DNA of 64,000 nt, from NCBI GenBank assembly GCA_938023705.1, contig CALJDJ010000095.1, positions 1 through 64,000 of the forward strand, in the 5' to 3' direction. Positions 17,493 to 26,623 of the stretch are shown here, piece after piece. The first letter of the stretch is position 1; every line of letters starts with the position of its first letter. This stretch comes from an uncultured Collinsella sp. (GTDB lineage: Bacteria > Actinomycetota > Coriobacteriia > Coriobacteriales > Coriobacteriaceae). A program made the translations under genes and the position numbers. The notes below the pieces were generated by a model that was given only the letters and a program-made list of their open reading frames with translations, was not told where the DNA came from and did not search any database.

Positions 17493-18653
17493 ATGCAGAT
17501 GGTCGAGTGGATTGTTCGTCGTGCGCAGGGCGACCGTGCACGCGTGGGAACGTTGACGGGCATGGTGTGTATTCTCGCCAATGTGGCACTATGCGCTGCG
17601 AAGGGTGCAATTGGCGTGCTGTCGGGATCGGTTTCAATCGTGGCGGACGCTATGAACAACCTGTCTGATGCCAGCTCGAACATCGTGAGCGTGCTTGGCT
17701 TTAAGCTGGCGGGCAAGCCGGCAGACCCCGAGCATCCTTACGGCCATGGCCGCTACGAGTATCTCTCGGGTCTGGTCGTGGCGGCGCTCGTGCTGCTGAT
17801 CGGCCTTGAGCTTATCAAGTCCTCGGTTGAGCGCGTCATCCACCCCGAACCTGTCGAGTTCTCGCTTGCCCTGGTGGCAGTCCTTGCGCTTTCGATGGTC
17901 GTAAAGCTTTGGATGGCGGCCCTCAACCAAAAACTCGGCGATCGCATTGAGTCCGAGACGCTGCATGCGACCGCGCAGGATTCCAAGAACGATGTTCTAG
18001 CCACGGGCGCCGTGTTGGCGTGCGCGATTGTTTCGCAGGTGACGCATATCAATCTAGATGCATGGGTCGGCCTTGCCGTTGGCGCCTATATCGGCTGGAG
18101 CGGTTTTGAGCTCATCCAGGATACGGTGAGCCCGCTTTTGGGCCAGGCGCCCGATCCCAAGCTGGTCAAGCACATTCGAGACAAAATCATGAGCTACCCC
18201 GGCGTTTTGGGCGTCCACGACCTTATGGTTCACGATTACGGTCCGGGCAGGAAGTTTGCAAGTGCGCACGCCGAGATGGCGGCCGAGGCCAGCCCGCTGG
18301 AAAGTCACGACACGCTCGATAACATCGAGCAGTCGTTTAGGAACGAAGACGGTATGATCGTCACGCTCCATTACGACCCCATCGTGACCGACGATCCAAA
18401 GGTGGCGAGCATGCGTCTGCGCATCAACGCTATGGCTCAAGAGGTCGATAGCCGCCTCTCGATCCACGACCTACGCTGTGTTCCGGGCCCCACGCATACC
18501 AACGTGATCTTTGACTGCGTACGTCCCTCGGATTTGGCGATGAGCGCCGAGGACCTGAAGCGCGCGCTGGCGAAACGGGTCGAATCGGAATATCCCAAGT
18601 CGGTCGCCAAGATCACGATCGACGAAGACTACGTAGGCCATACCCACGAGTAG
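17493..18653 (+). CDS. Cation diffusion facilitator transporter, Mn-type metal site
   Basis: Membrane antiporter that exports divalent metal for protons. The 386 residues hold about six transmembrane helices (roughly 20-230) and a cytoplasmic C-terminal domain. Helix 2 has N55-x-x-x-D59 (NNLSD) and helix 5 has D163-x-x-x-D167 (DSKND). This N-D/D-D set is the one described for bacterial manganese CDF exporters such as MntE, rather than the His-containing zinc site. The Mn assignment is inference from these four residues. Starts at 17493 or 17499 are possible. The protein ends in HTHE. Confidence 0.88.
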   Translation: MQMVEWIVRRAQGDRARVGTLTGMVCILANVALCAAKGAIGVLSGSVSIVADAMNNLSDASSNIVSVLGFKLAGKPADPEHPYGHGRYEYLSGLVVAALVLLIGLELIKSSVERVIHPEPVEFSLALVAVLALSMVVKLWMAALNQKLGDRIESETLHATAQDSKNDVLATGAVLACAIVSQVTHINLDAWVGLAVGAYIGWSGFELIQDTVSPLLGQAPDPKLVKHIRDKIMSYPGVLGVHDLMVHDYGPGRKFASAHAEMAAEASPLESHDTLDNIEQSFRNEDGMIVTLHYDPIVTDDPKVASMRLRINAMAQEVDSRLSIHDLRCVPGPTHTNVIFDCVRPSDLAMSAEDLKRALAKRVESEYPKSVAKITIDEDYVGHTHE

Positions 18654-18692
18654 GGCTGTGCCAGCAAAGCAAGTTATACAGAAGGGGAGAGC

Positions 18693-19319
18693 ATGAAGCG
18701 TCTATATCTACTCCGCCACGGTCAGACAGAATTCAACGTTAAAAAGCTCGTCCAGGGCCGCTGCGATTCACCGCTGACCGACCTGGGTCGTCAGCAAGCC
18801 GGGATGGCAGCCGCGTGGCTCAAAGCCCACAACGTCGTTCCCGACAAAGTGGTCTCTTCGCCCTTAGGCCGAGCCATGGACACGGCAAGTCTCGTCGCAA
18901 CCGAACTCCTCGGCCGGGATGCAGCAGTCGAGCCCTGCGAAGGCATCATCGAGCGCAGCTACGGCACCTTCGAAGAAGGCCCCCACGACGCCCTACCCAC
19001 CGACGTCTGGGACCCCGGCGAGGACCTGATCCCATTTGGCGGAGAAGGAAGCCATGCCTTGCAGGAGCGCATGGTGGGCACCCTCACCAATCTCATGGAC
19101 GCCGAGGGCATCGAAACCCTCCTAGCAGTAAGCCACGGCAGCGCCAGCCGCCAATTCATCAAAGCTGCAGCCCCAGAGGGCTTCGAGCTCCCAACAAAAC
19201 TCCCCAACTGCGCCATTATGATTTTCGATTTTGATGAGGCGGAGCCACAAGTAGAGGGCGAGCCAATGCAATGCAAGTTCACCCTCCAGCAAATAGTGGA
19301 CCCCCAACAAAGTCATTAG
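18693..19319 (+). CDS. Histidine phosphatase family protein (phosphoglycerate mutase-like)
   Basis: The phospho-accepting His9 lies in LLRHGQTEFN; a second His is in SHGSASRQF and a catalytic acid is in IERSYGTFEE. The 208 residues match the broad-specificity cofactor-dependent phosphatase branch rather than glycolytic GpmA (about 230-250). ATG 18693 follows GAAGGGGAGAG. Substrate is not predictable. Codon use drifts toward A/C-rich third bases in the second half. Confidence 0.85.
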   Translation: MKRLYLLRHGQTEFNVKKLVQGRCDSPLTDLGRQQAGMAAAWLKAHNVVPDKVVSSPLGRAMDTASLVATELLGRDAAVEPCEGIIERSYGTFEEGPHDALPTDVWDPGEDLIPFGGEGSHALQERMVGTLTNLMDAEGIETLLAVSHGSASRQFIKAAAPEGFELPTKLPNCAIMIFDFDEAEPQVEGEPMQCKFTLQQIVDPQQSH

Positions 19320-19398
19320 CCTGAGCGAGCAGAGTTAAGCAGACATCAACGTGTCGTCTCCCGAGCACGGCGGAGGGCCGGAGAAATATATTAAGGTC

Positions 19399-19461
19399 AT
19401 CGCGAGTTCCGCACGCAAAGGAGAGCACTTAATGTGCTCTCCGTCTTGCGCAGGACTGCCC
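19399..19461. repeat. Inner hairpin of the palindromic repeat seen at 2092-2230
   Basis: Differs from 2127-2189 at a few positions. The stem reads GGAGAGCAC / GTGCTCTCC instead of GGAAAGCAC / GTGCTTTCC, a compensated base-pair change. The outer arms of the 2092-2230 copy are replaced by different sequence, with CATCGC and GCGATG closing the stem. It lies between two convergent genes and may serve as a terminator. Confidence 0.65.
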
Positions 19462-19505
19462 GAGCAGGCGATGTTGCCCTATACGCCCACCCAGGTCCGC
19501 CGGGA

Positions 19506-22406
19506 TTACGACAGCTTGACGATCGGTGCAAAACCTTTCATGAGCTTTTTAGTCTGGCCGGTTTTTTCGAATTGAACCTCGATCATGTCTCCGGCGACCG
19601 AGATCACGGTACCGGTGCCAAAGGTCTTGTGGCTCACGGTATCGCCCGCGGCAAAGTCCTGCGACGCGCTGGCGCGATCGACCTTGCGCTCCACCGTCGG
19701 CGACACCTTGGACGACGGCTTTTTAGCTCGCGGCGCGCCCGAACCAAAGGTCGAGGCAACACGGCCGGCGTCGGGCGAAACCCCACGATGGCGCTCGGTC
19801 CCATAGCTGCTGCCGCCAAAGAAGTCGTCAAAGCTCGACCCGCCGCGCGAGCCGGAGCCGCCGGTCGAGCGCGTATGCGAACCAAACACCTTGCCGCCAT
19901 ACATATCCGAGCCCATGCCCGAGCCAAAGGTGCCGTGACGGTCGCCGCGCTTTTCCCAGCCCGTGCCCTCAAAACCGGCAGAACCGATGCCGCTAAACTC
20001 GATGTCCTCAAACGGAATCTCGTTGAGGAAGCGGGAGCGCGGGTTGGCAGAGGTCGAGCCGTAGGTGCGACGCGTGGCCGCATAGGTCAGGAACAGGCGC
20101 TTACGGGCACGCGTGATGGCAACGTAGGCCAGGCGACGCTCCTCCTCGAGCTTGCCCGGATCATCGCTGCCGCCAAAGTCATGCACGTGTGGGAAAATGC
20201 CCTCCTCCATACCGGCCACGAACACCGCGGGGAACTCCAGGCCCTTGGCGGAGTGGATGGTCATCATGGTGATGGCATGCGTCTCGCCGGCCAGGGAATC
20301 CAAGTCGGAGCGCAGGGCCAGCCACTCCATGAGAGCAGGAAGCGCCTTACAGGTGAGCGGACCGTAGGTGCGCTCGATCTCGTCGGCATGCACGGCACCC
20401 GCCGGCATCTCCGTCGGCGCGGCATACGCGTTGCCCGCAATGGCGGCAGCCAGGGCATCCTGCGGCGAGAGCGCCGGGGCGGCTAGGCTATCGAGCGGAT
20501 TGGAACCTGCGGCATCACGCGCGCCAACGAGCGCCTCAAACGAGGATACCGGGGCAGACGGTCCCGGCTCGGGCGCAGGTGCGCTCACCACGACGGGCTC
20601 GGGCTCGGCGCCGGCCGGCACATCGGCAACGCCAGCCGCGCGCAGCTCTTCCAAGCTCTCGAGCGTACCCTCGATATCCTCGTGCGTCTCCTCAAATTCG
20701 GCGGCGACGCCCAGGAATTCCTGGATGTTCTCAGCGCGGCTCTCGGACTCCATGGTGCCTTCGGCGCGAAACGCCTGCAGCAGGCCCGTCTTATCGACAA
20801 TCATCTCGACGACATCCTTGAGCTCGCCGTCCATGCGACGGCCCTCGCGCACCAGCGCCACAAAACTCGACAGGCCGTTGCGCACCTTGGCACTAAACAT
20901 GCCCGTCTCGGCTGTTGCGATCTCGCAGGCCTGGAAGAACGAGCAACGGTTGTCGCGCGCCAGCTGCTCAATCTTTTGGATCGAAGTGGAGCCGATGCCG
21001 CGGCGCGGCGTGTTGATGACGCGCTTGACGCTCATCTCGTCGGCCGGGTTCACGATCATCTTGAGGTAGGCCATGACATCGCGGATCTCGGCGCGGTCGA
21101 AGAATCGCGTGCCGCCGACGATCTTGTAGGGCACGCCCGCGCGCAGGAACATATCTTCGAGGATACGCGACTGGGCGTTGGTGCGGTAGAACACGGCGAT
21201 ATCGTCGTAGCTCGTACCCTTGGCATGCAGCTTCTCGATCTCGCCGGCAATCCAGCGACCCTCGTCGCGCTCGTCGCTTGCCTGGAAAGCCTGAATCTTC
21301 TCGCCATCGCCCTCGGCCGTAAACAGGCGCTTGTCCTTGCGCTGCGAGTTGTGGCGAACAACGGCATTGGCGGCGCTCAGGATATGGCCCGTAGAGCGAT
21401 AGTTCTGCTCCAGCTTGACGGTCTTGCAGTTTTTAAAGTCCTGCTCAAAGTCCAGGATGTTGGTGATGTCGGCGCCACGCCAGCTATAAATGGACTGGTC
21501 GTCGTCGCCCACGACCATAAGGTTTTGGTACTTGGCGGCCAGCAGGTTGGCGATCTCGTACTGGACGTGGTTGGTGTCCTGATACTCGTCGACGCTAATG
21601 TAGCGGAAGCGCTCTTGATACTTGTCGAGCACCTCGGGGCGGGTGCGCAGCAGCTCGAGCGTGCGCACAAGCAGGTCGTCGAAGTCCATCGCGTTGGCGG
21701 CGCGCAGGCGGCGCTCCAGCTCCAAGTAGACCTGCGCGGCCTTTTTGTCATTGGGGCTGTCAGCGGATTTGAGCATGTCCTCGGGCCCGATCATGGCGTT
21801 TTTGGCCGAGCTGATCTTGCTGCGGATCATGTTGATGGGGAACTGCTTTTGCTCAATGCCGAGCGCCTGCATAATGTCGCGCACCATGCGCTTTGAGTCG
21901 TCGTCATCGTAGATGGTGAACTGACCGGTATAGCCCAGCAGGTCGGCGTCCTCGCGCAGCATGCGCACGCACATGGCATGGAAGGTGCACACCCACATGC
22001 CACGAGTGCCGCTTGGGATGAGTGCCGCCAGACGCTCGCGCATCTCGGCAGCGGCCTTGTTGGTAAACGTGATGGCAAGAACCTGCCAAGGCTTAACGCC
22101 CAGGTCGCCGAGCATATGAGCGATGCGGAAGGTCAGGACGCGGGTCTTGCCCGAGCCAGCACCGGCAAGGACCAGCAGCGGGCCCTCGGTGGTCAGGACC
22201 GCCTCGCGCTGGGCGGGGTTAAGGCTATCGATATCGACGAGCGGCTTGGCAGGTTTGGGCGCCGGAGCCGGGGCGTCGTAGATGTCGAGCGGAACGAGCT
22301 CGGGCTCCGGCGCAGCGGGGGCGGTGTATGCATCGAGCGGCACGGGTTCCGGCGCAGGCGGCACGGGTACCGCGGCGTTCTTTTCCCAGGGCAAGGGCTG
22401 GGTCAT
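19506..22406 (-). CDS. pcrA: ATP-dependent DNA helicase PcrA/UvrD
   Basis: SF1A 3'-5' helicase of repair and replication. The Q motif LNPAQREAV (about residues 62-70), Walker A AGAGSGKTRV (81-90), DEYQDT, QNYRSTG and TIHSAKGLEFPAVFVAG are all present. The C-terminal Tudor-like domain (GDTVSHKTFGTGTVISV) matches the RNA-polymerase-binding domain of PcrA. It is unusually long (966 residues) because of a Pro/Glu-rich N-terminal extension with two PLD-x-Y repeats and a Pro/Ala-rich insertion near residue 640. ATG 22406 after GAGGAG is the start. Confidence 0.95.
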   Translation of the reverse strand: MTQPLPWEKNAAVPVPPAPEPVPLDAYTAPAAPEPELVPLDIYDAPAPAPKPAKPLVDIDSLNPAQREAVLTTEGPLLVLAGAGSGKTRVLTFRIAHMLGDLGVKPWQVLAITFTNKAAAEMRERLAALIPSGTRGMWVCTFHAMCVRMLREDADLLGYTGQFTIYDDDDSKRMVRDIMQALGIEQKQFPINMIRSKISSAKNAMIGPEDMLKSADSPNDKKAAQVYLELERRLRAANAMDFDDLLVRTLELLRTRPEVLDKYQERFRYISVDEYQDTNHVQYEIANLLAAKYQNLMVVGDDDQSIYSWRGADITNILDFEQDFKNCKTVKLEQNYRSTGHILSAANAVVRHNSQRKDKRLFTAEGDGEKIQAFQASDERDEGRWIAGEIEKLHAKGTSYDDIAVFYRTNAQSRILEDMFLRAGVPYKIVGGTRFFDRAEIRDVMAYLKMIVNPADEMSVKRVINTPRRGIGSTSIQKIEQLARDNRCSFFQACEIATAETGMFSAKVRNGLSSFVALVREGRRMDGELKDVVEMIVDKTGLLQAFRAEGTMESESRAENIQEFLGVAAEFEETHEDIEGTLESLEELRAAGVADVPAGAEPEPVVVSAPAPEPGPSAPVSSFEALVGARDAAGSNPLDSLAAPALSPQDALAAAIAGNAYAAPTEMPAGAVHADEIERTYGPLTCKALPALMEWLALRSDLDSLAGETHAITMMTIHSAKGLEFPAVFVAGMEEGIFPHVHDFGGSDDPGKLEEERRLAYVAITRARKRLFLTYAATRRTYGSTSANPRSRFLNEIPFEDIEFSGIGSAGFEGTGWEKRGDRHGTFGSGMGSDMYGGKVFGSHTRSTGGSGSRGGSSFDDFFGGSSYGTERHRGVSPDAGRVASTFGSGAPRAKKPSSKVSPTVERKVDRASASQDFAAGDTVSHKTFGTGTVISVAGDMIEVQFEKTGQTKKLMKGFAPIVKLS

Positions 22407-22739
22407 GGGCGACTCCTCATCTGACGGACGGCGCGCCTGCGGGCAGCGCCATAGTTTGAGCCGTACCAGTATACCGAGCCGCGCGGACACCGACGCAAAT
22501 CACACCACGACTCCGTGCGCCACCGTCAGGCCCGCCCCAGCGGATTTGGCGCAATGGGGTCAGGTTACTTTGCACCAATCTATTGACAATCACGAAACCG
22601 CCGATGTCATGGCAGCAGCAGCGAGCGACGGTCAGAGCGAACAAATTGGCATGAAAAGGGGGCGGCATAGACCTTTTGGTCATGCCACCCTCTTTGAATG
22701 ACAAGCTGTCGCTCTGGCCGCCGCGCAGCGTCGACTAAG
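22407..22739. other. Intergenic region between pcrA and uppP
   Basis: Contains the pcrA leader, a stretch GGGGTCAGGTTACTTTGCAC near 22557 that looks like a dispersed repeat unit, and the uppP terminator at 22654-22695. No gene is evident. Confidence 0.5.
22654..22695 (-). terminator. Terminator of uppP
   Basis: Read on the minus strand, GGGTGGCATGACC pairs with GGTCTATGCCGCCC around AAAA, followed by CCTTTT. It lies 45 bases after the uppP stop. Confidence 0.8.
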
Positions 22740-23720
22740 TTAAAGGCCGAGCATCGGCTCCAGAACGAAGAAGTATGCGAGCACTACGATGCCCAGGATG
22801 ATGCGGTAAACACCGAAGCACTTAAAGTCGTGACGGCGGACGAAACCCATGAGCCACTTGATGGCGATGAGCGAAACCACAAAGGCAACAACGCAGCCCA
22901 CGCCCAAGATGGCGATCTCGTTGGTGCCGAACGTGCCGCCCTTGATGAAGTACTTGACCAGCTTGAGCGCACTCGCGCCAAACATGACAGGGATGGCTAG
23001 GAAGAACGTGAACTTAGACGCCACCGAGCGCGTGCAGCCCAAAAGCAGGCCGCCGATGATGGTAGAACCGGAGCGAGACGTACCGGGCACCAGCGAAAGC
23101 ACCTGGAAGCAGCCGATACCCAGCGCAGTCTTCCAGCTGAGGTCCTCGAGCGTGGCGATGGAGCCAAAGTCCAGGTTCTCGTCATCGTCCTCATCCTCAG
23201 CGGTAGCCGTGGCGGGCGCCGCAAAGTGCGCACCGGCGGGACGTCCACCCGACACCACAGCACGCGAACCAAACGAACCGGCAACGGCCATTTCCTCGCG
23301 CTTGTTTGCGCGCCAGTTCTCGATCACGATAAACAGCACGCCGTACACGATGAGCGCCAGCGCCACGACGGGAGCATTGTAGAAATGCTCCTCCATCCAG
23401 TCGTTGAGCGGCAGGCCGATCGCCGCCGCAGGAATGCAACCGAGCACAATCTTGCCCCACAGCACCCAGGTGTCGCGACGGCCCTCCTTGCCCTTGCTGG
23501 GCGAGAACGGATTGAGCTCATGGAAGAACAGCACACAGACGGCCAAAATGGCGCCAAGCTGAATCACGACCAGGAACATATTCCAGAACGTCTCGCTCAC
23601 GTTCATCTTGACGAACTCGTCCACCAAGATCATGTGACCCGTCGACGAAACGGGCAGCCATTCGGTGATGCCCTCGACCAGGCCCATGAAGGCAGATTTT
23701 AGAAGCTCGATAATATCCAA
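22740..23720 (-). CDS. uppP: Undecaprenyl-diphosphatase
   Basis: Membrane enzyme that dephosphorylates undecaprenyl diphosphate for reuse in wall synthesis; loss or overexpression affects bacitracin sensitivity in other species. Signature motifs are EGITEWLPVSSTGH (about residues 16-29) and PGTSRSGST. TTG 23720 after GAGGGGG is the start. At 326 residues it is about 50 longer than usual: an acidic, low-complexity insert (including EDEDDDENLDFG) lies in a loop between membrane helices. A BceRS-like pair, a type often tied to bacitracin response, is 1 kb away. Confidence 0.92.
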   Translation of the reverse strand: MDIIELLKSAFMGLVEGITEWLPVSSTGHMILVDEFVKMNVSETFWNMFLVVIQLGAILAVCVLFFHELNPFSPSKGKEGRRDTWVLWGKIVLGCIPAAAIGLPLNDWMEEHFYNAPVVALALIVYGVLFIVIENWRANKREEMAVAGSFGSRAVVSGGRPAGAHFAAPATATAEDEDDDENLDFGSIATLEDLSWKTALGIGCFQVLSLVPGTSRSGSTIIGGLLLGCTRSVASKFTFFLAIPVMFGASALKLVKYFIKGGTFGTNEIAILGVGCVVAFVVSLIAIKWLMGFVRRHDFKCFGVYRIILGIVVLAYFFVLEPMLGL

Positions 23721-23969
23721 AGGGACCCCCTCGTTAGACACCCGCCGGTAGATGTTCTGCGGACGATGCGGGCGATGTCCCATTATCAACCGTTGGCGGT
23801 GCGCCTGCGCCTACCCTTACCAAAAAACTCGCCCGTTCACAGAATTGCGAGCGGTCAAACCGAAATCCTTGGGTATAACTGCAACAAGATAAAGTGTCCG
23901 GCGGCCAACGCACCCGCGCCCGCCCGACGCACGAGCCCCGCGCCCGTGCGATAGACCAAGGAGGAAACC

Positions 23970-24407
23970 ATGAACGAGGGTTACACCAAGGTATTTGTTT
24001 CACTCGACGGTACTGAGCAGCAGGATTTTGTGCTCGCACGCGCCATCAAGGTCGCCGCGAACAACGGCGCCAAGCTGATTATCGGCCACGTTATCGATTC
24101 CACGGCGCTCGAGAGCGCCGGCTCCTATCCGGTCGATTTGGTCAACGGTCTGGAGGAGGCCTTTAAGAACTCCATCGAAAAGCAGCTCGAAGAGGCCAAG
24201 GCCAATCCCGATATTCCCGAGGTCGAGGTCATGATACGTGCCGGTCGTATTCGCGAGACGCTCAAAGACGAGATGCTCGACGTGGTCAAGCCCGACCTGG
24301 TGCTCTGCGGCGCTCGCGGCCTGTCCTCGATCAAGTATGCGCTTCTGGGTTCGATTTCGACGTTCCTGCTGCGCAATACCGACTGCGACATTTTGGTCGT
24401 AAAGTAG
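23970..24407 (+). CDS. Universal stress protein, UspA family
   Basis: A 145-residue alpha/beta nucleotide-binding-type fold. It begins YTKVFVSLDGTEQQD and has the C-terminal glycine-rich region CGARGLSSIKYALLGSIST, close to the G-x2-G-x9-G(S/T) ATP-binding pattern. ATG follows CAAGGAGGAAACC. It is a single gene with a strong terminator about 150 bases later. Physiological role is not defined by sequence. Confidence 0.9.
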   Translation: MNEGYTKVFVSLDGTEQQDFVLARAIKVAANNGAKLIIGHVIDSTALESAGSYPVDLVNGLEEAFKNSIEKQLEEAKANPDIPEVEVMIRAGRIRETLKDEMLDVVKPDLVLCGARGLSSIKYALLGSISTFLLRNTDCDILVVK

Positions 24408-24420
24408 CGTTGCTCCCACC

Positions 24421-24514
24421 GGCCGCGGGGCCTGCGGGGTTTCCACGGGCACGTCCTCGCCGCGTTGCGGCTGCGGGATGTGCCCTTAGGAAACCCCTCC
24501 CGGCCTCGCGGCCT
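24421..24514. repeat. GC-rich imperfect palindrome downstream of the usp gene
   Basis: The arm GGGGTTTCC...GGGCAC (from 24436) pairs with GTGCCC...GGAAACCCC; outer arms GGCCGCGGGGCC and GGCCTCGCGGCC extend it to 24421-24514. It resembles the other long palindromes of the window in architecture but not in sequence. Confidence 0.55.
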
Positions 24515-24554
24515 TCGCAGCCTTACTTCAGCGAGTTGGCTGATAAAAGATGGC

Positions 24555-24588
24555 GTGCCGCCCCGTTTGGGGCGGCACGTTTTGTTTG
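24555..24588 (+). terminator. Strong hairpin between convergent usp and histidine kinase genes
   Basis: GTGCCGCCCC and GGGGCGGCAC with a GTTT loop and a GTTTTGTTT tail. Confidence 0.8.
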
Positions 24589-24631
24589 GGCTGCACGTTT
24601 TTGTTTTGGGAGATCCATTTGAGCCTCATAG

Positions 24632-24693
24632 TTATGTTCACGTTCGGGAACATAACGCCAGTTGCCTTAGCTAAGTTCACGTTCGGGAACATA
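24632..24693. repeat. Two copies of a GTTC...GAAC palindrome
   Basis: TTATGTTC / GAACATAA (24632-24655) and TAAGTTC / GAACATA (24672-24693) share the centre ACGTTCGG. They lie just after the stop codon of the histidine kinase. They could be protein-binding sites or small repeats; they do not match the LexA box orientation. Confidence 0.5.
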
Positions 24694-24719
24694 GCCGTCC
24701 GCAGCGCAAGACGGCCCGG

Positions 24720-25763
24720 CTACTCAAAGTATTGGAACTTGTTCGTCGAGAAGGCGAACGTTACGACAAAGCCTTCGCCGGAGTCGGATGCCGCCGTGAC
24801 GTCGATGCCCATCTTGGAGCATAGGCGCGCCACCAGGTAGAGGCCGATGCCCGTTGCGCGCTTGGTGGTGCGGCCGTTGTCGCCGGTAAAGCCCTTCTCG
24901 AACACGCGCGGCAGGTCTGCCGCACACACGCCGCAGCCGTTGTCCGCAACGGTGAGCTCGATGCGCTCGCTCGCCAGGCCCTCGTCCAGTAACGCGCCCG
25001 AAAACACGATCTTCGCGCCGTCCTCGCGCGCATATTTAATGCTGTTCTGAATGAGCTGGCCCAGGATAAACTCGAGCCATTTTTCGTCGGTAAAGACCTC
25101 GAAGTCGAGGTTCTCGCACACCGGAGCCACGTGCGCCGCAATGAGCTCGCGCGCGTTGGCCTTAATCGCACCCGTCACCAAGGTCTTAAGGTCCCAGCGG
25201 CGAATCAGGTAGTCGCGCTCCACGACTTCCGAGCGCGCGTAGTACAGCGCCTGGTCGATATAGCGTTCCACGCGAGCCAACTCACGACCCAGGTCATCGA
25301 CACGTGTTGGGTCATCTGCGCCGCCGTCGAGGTTTTCCAGAATCAGGTGAGCCGCCGCCAGGGGCAGCTTGGCCTCGTGGACCCAGCTCTCGATATAGTC
25401 GCGATAGTCTTCGGTCTGACGCCGGCCCTCGGCAACCTCGTCGCAGGCGGCTTTGCCCACCCGGCACAGGACCTCGTACTCGAGCTCGCCCTCGGCATAG
25501 GTTGGGCATTGCACCATCTCCTGCACCCATGCGGGACTCTCGAGCTCCTCTGCCGCGCGCTCCAACTGACGCAGAAAACGGCGACGGCGAGCGTACTCGA
25601 TCACGATGCCGAGCATACCGAAGATAAAGGACACGCCAACCGCCACGACCACGATAGAAACGGGTGCGCCGGCGACCGTCAGCACAAAGCAGCTCAGCAG
25701 CACGCCGCACGTCCACACGGCGACGGGAAGCAGTGCATCTTTAAAGAACTTGCCAAACGACAT
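24720..25763 (-). CDS. Intramembrane-sensing histidine kinase, BceS-like
   Basis: Two transmembrane helices fill residues 10-55 with almost no extracellular part, typical of kinases that sense through a BceAB-type ABC exporter. The phospho-acceptor His lies in YIESWVHEAKLPL, matching the BceS pattern SWVHEIKTPI with Ala-Lys-Leu instead of Ile-Lys-Thr. The ATPase domain has an N box (QLIQNSIKYA), ADNGCGV and TGIGLYL. The response regulator is nine bases upstream. No ABC transporter is nearby, so the sensory partner must be elsewhere. Confidence 0.9.
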   Translation of the reverse strand: MSFGKFFKDALLPVAVWTCGVLLSCFVLTVAGAPVSIVVVAVGVSFIFGMLGIVIEYARRRRFLRQLERAAEELESPAWVQEMVQCPTYAEGELEYEVLCRVGKAACDEVAEGRRQTEDYRDYIESWVHEAKLPLAAAHLILENLDGGADDPTRVDDLGRELARVERYIDQALYYARSEVVERDYLIRRWDLKTLVTGAIKANARELIAAHVAPVCENLDFEVFTDEKWLEFILGQLIQNSIKYAREDGAKIVFSGALLDEGLASERIELTVADNGCGVCAADLPRVFEKGFTGDNGRTTKRATGIGLYLVARLCSKMGIDVTAASDSGEGFVVTFAFSTNKFQYFE

Positions 25764-25772
25764 AGCCGGCCC

Positions 25773-26444
25773 CTAGACCGAATAGCCTTGGCCGCGATGC
25801 GTCGTCAAATACCCCTTGATGCCGATTTTTTCGAGCGTGGTGCGCAGGCGGTTGATGTTGACGGTGAGCGTATTGTCGTCCACGAAGGCGTCGGAGTCCC
25901 ACAGGTCCTGCATGATGGCCGAGCGCGAGACGATCTTGCCCGCGCGGCTCAGGAGCAGCGAGAGAATGCGCAGCTCATTTTTGGTGAGCTCGGTGCTGTC
26001 GCCGGTCGCCGTGTTGGTGACCATAGAGCGGGCGAGGTCGAGCTCCAGCCCCTTGTGGACGAGCGTGCTGCGCTCGCCTGACGCCGCGGTGCGACGCAGC
26101 AGTGCGTTGATGCGCGCCACGAGTACGCGCGCGCTATAGGGCTTGGGAACAAAGTCGTCCGCGCCGAGCGTCATGGCCATGACCTCGTCGATCTCGGTCG
26201 TGCGCGAGGTGAGGACGATGATGGGGACCTCGGATTCGCGGCGAACCTCGTGGCAGATATGCTGGCCGTCCTTGACGGGAAGCGTGAGGTCGAGCAGCAC
26301 CAGGTCGGGCGCGGCGGCGAGAATATCGCGCGAGACATGCTCGAACGATTCGCAGGCCTCGATTTCAAACCCGGCGCGGGCAAGGATGTCGACAAGCTCA
26401 CGACGAATGGGCTCGTCGTCCTCAACGATATAGATTAGCGCCAT
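25773..26444 (-). CDS. OmpR/PhoB-family response regulator, BceR-like
   Basis: The receiver domain (residues 1-115) has an acidic pocket in VEDDEP, the phospho-acceptor Asp in LVLLDLTLPVKDG and the conserved Lys in FVPKPYS. A winged-helix DNA-binding domain follows (LTKNELRILSLLL, then the recognition region near NINRLRTTLEKIG). ATG 26444 follows GAGGGGAGCGG; an upstream extension to 26567 is not used. It is co-transcribed with the kinase at 24720. Confidence 0.92.
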   Translation of the reverse strand: MALIYIVEDDEPIRRELVDILARAGFEIEACESFEHVSRDILAAAPDLVLLDLTLPVKDGQHICHEVRRESEVPIIVLTSRTTEIDEVMAMTLGADDFVPKPYSARVLVARINALLRRTAASGERSTLVHKGLELDLARSMVTNTATGDSTELTKNELRILSLLLSRAGKIVSRSAIMQDLWDSDAFVDDNTLTVNINRLRTTLEKIGIKGYLTTHRGQGYSV

Positions 26445-26623
26445 GGATTCCGCTCCCCTCTTGGTTGTCTTGCCACCATTATGGCTGCGAAACTGCAGGT
26501 GCGCGCCACGCACGTCGCCAAGGTGACAGAACTGTTCGCGAGCGGGGGCGTTTTGTCCGCCTCGCACTCGCAGCGGTGGCGGGAACCAAAATGATTCTTT
26601 AATCCCCGTCCCAGAATAATCAT

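Noticed and set aside
24632..24693. LexA (SOS) box
   Set aside because: The half-sites are GTTC...GAAC with an 8-base centre, the reverse of the GAAC-N4-GTTC order of Gram-positive LexA boxes.
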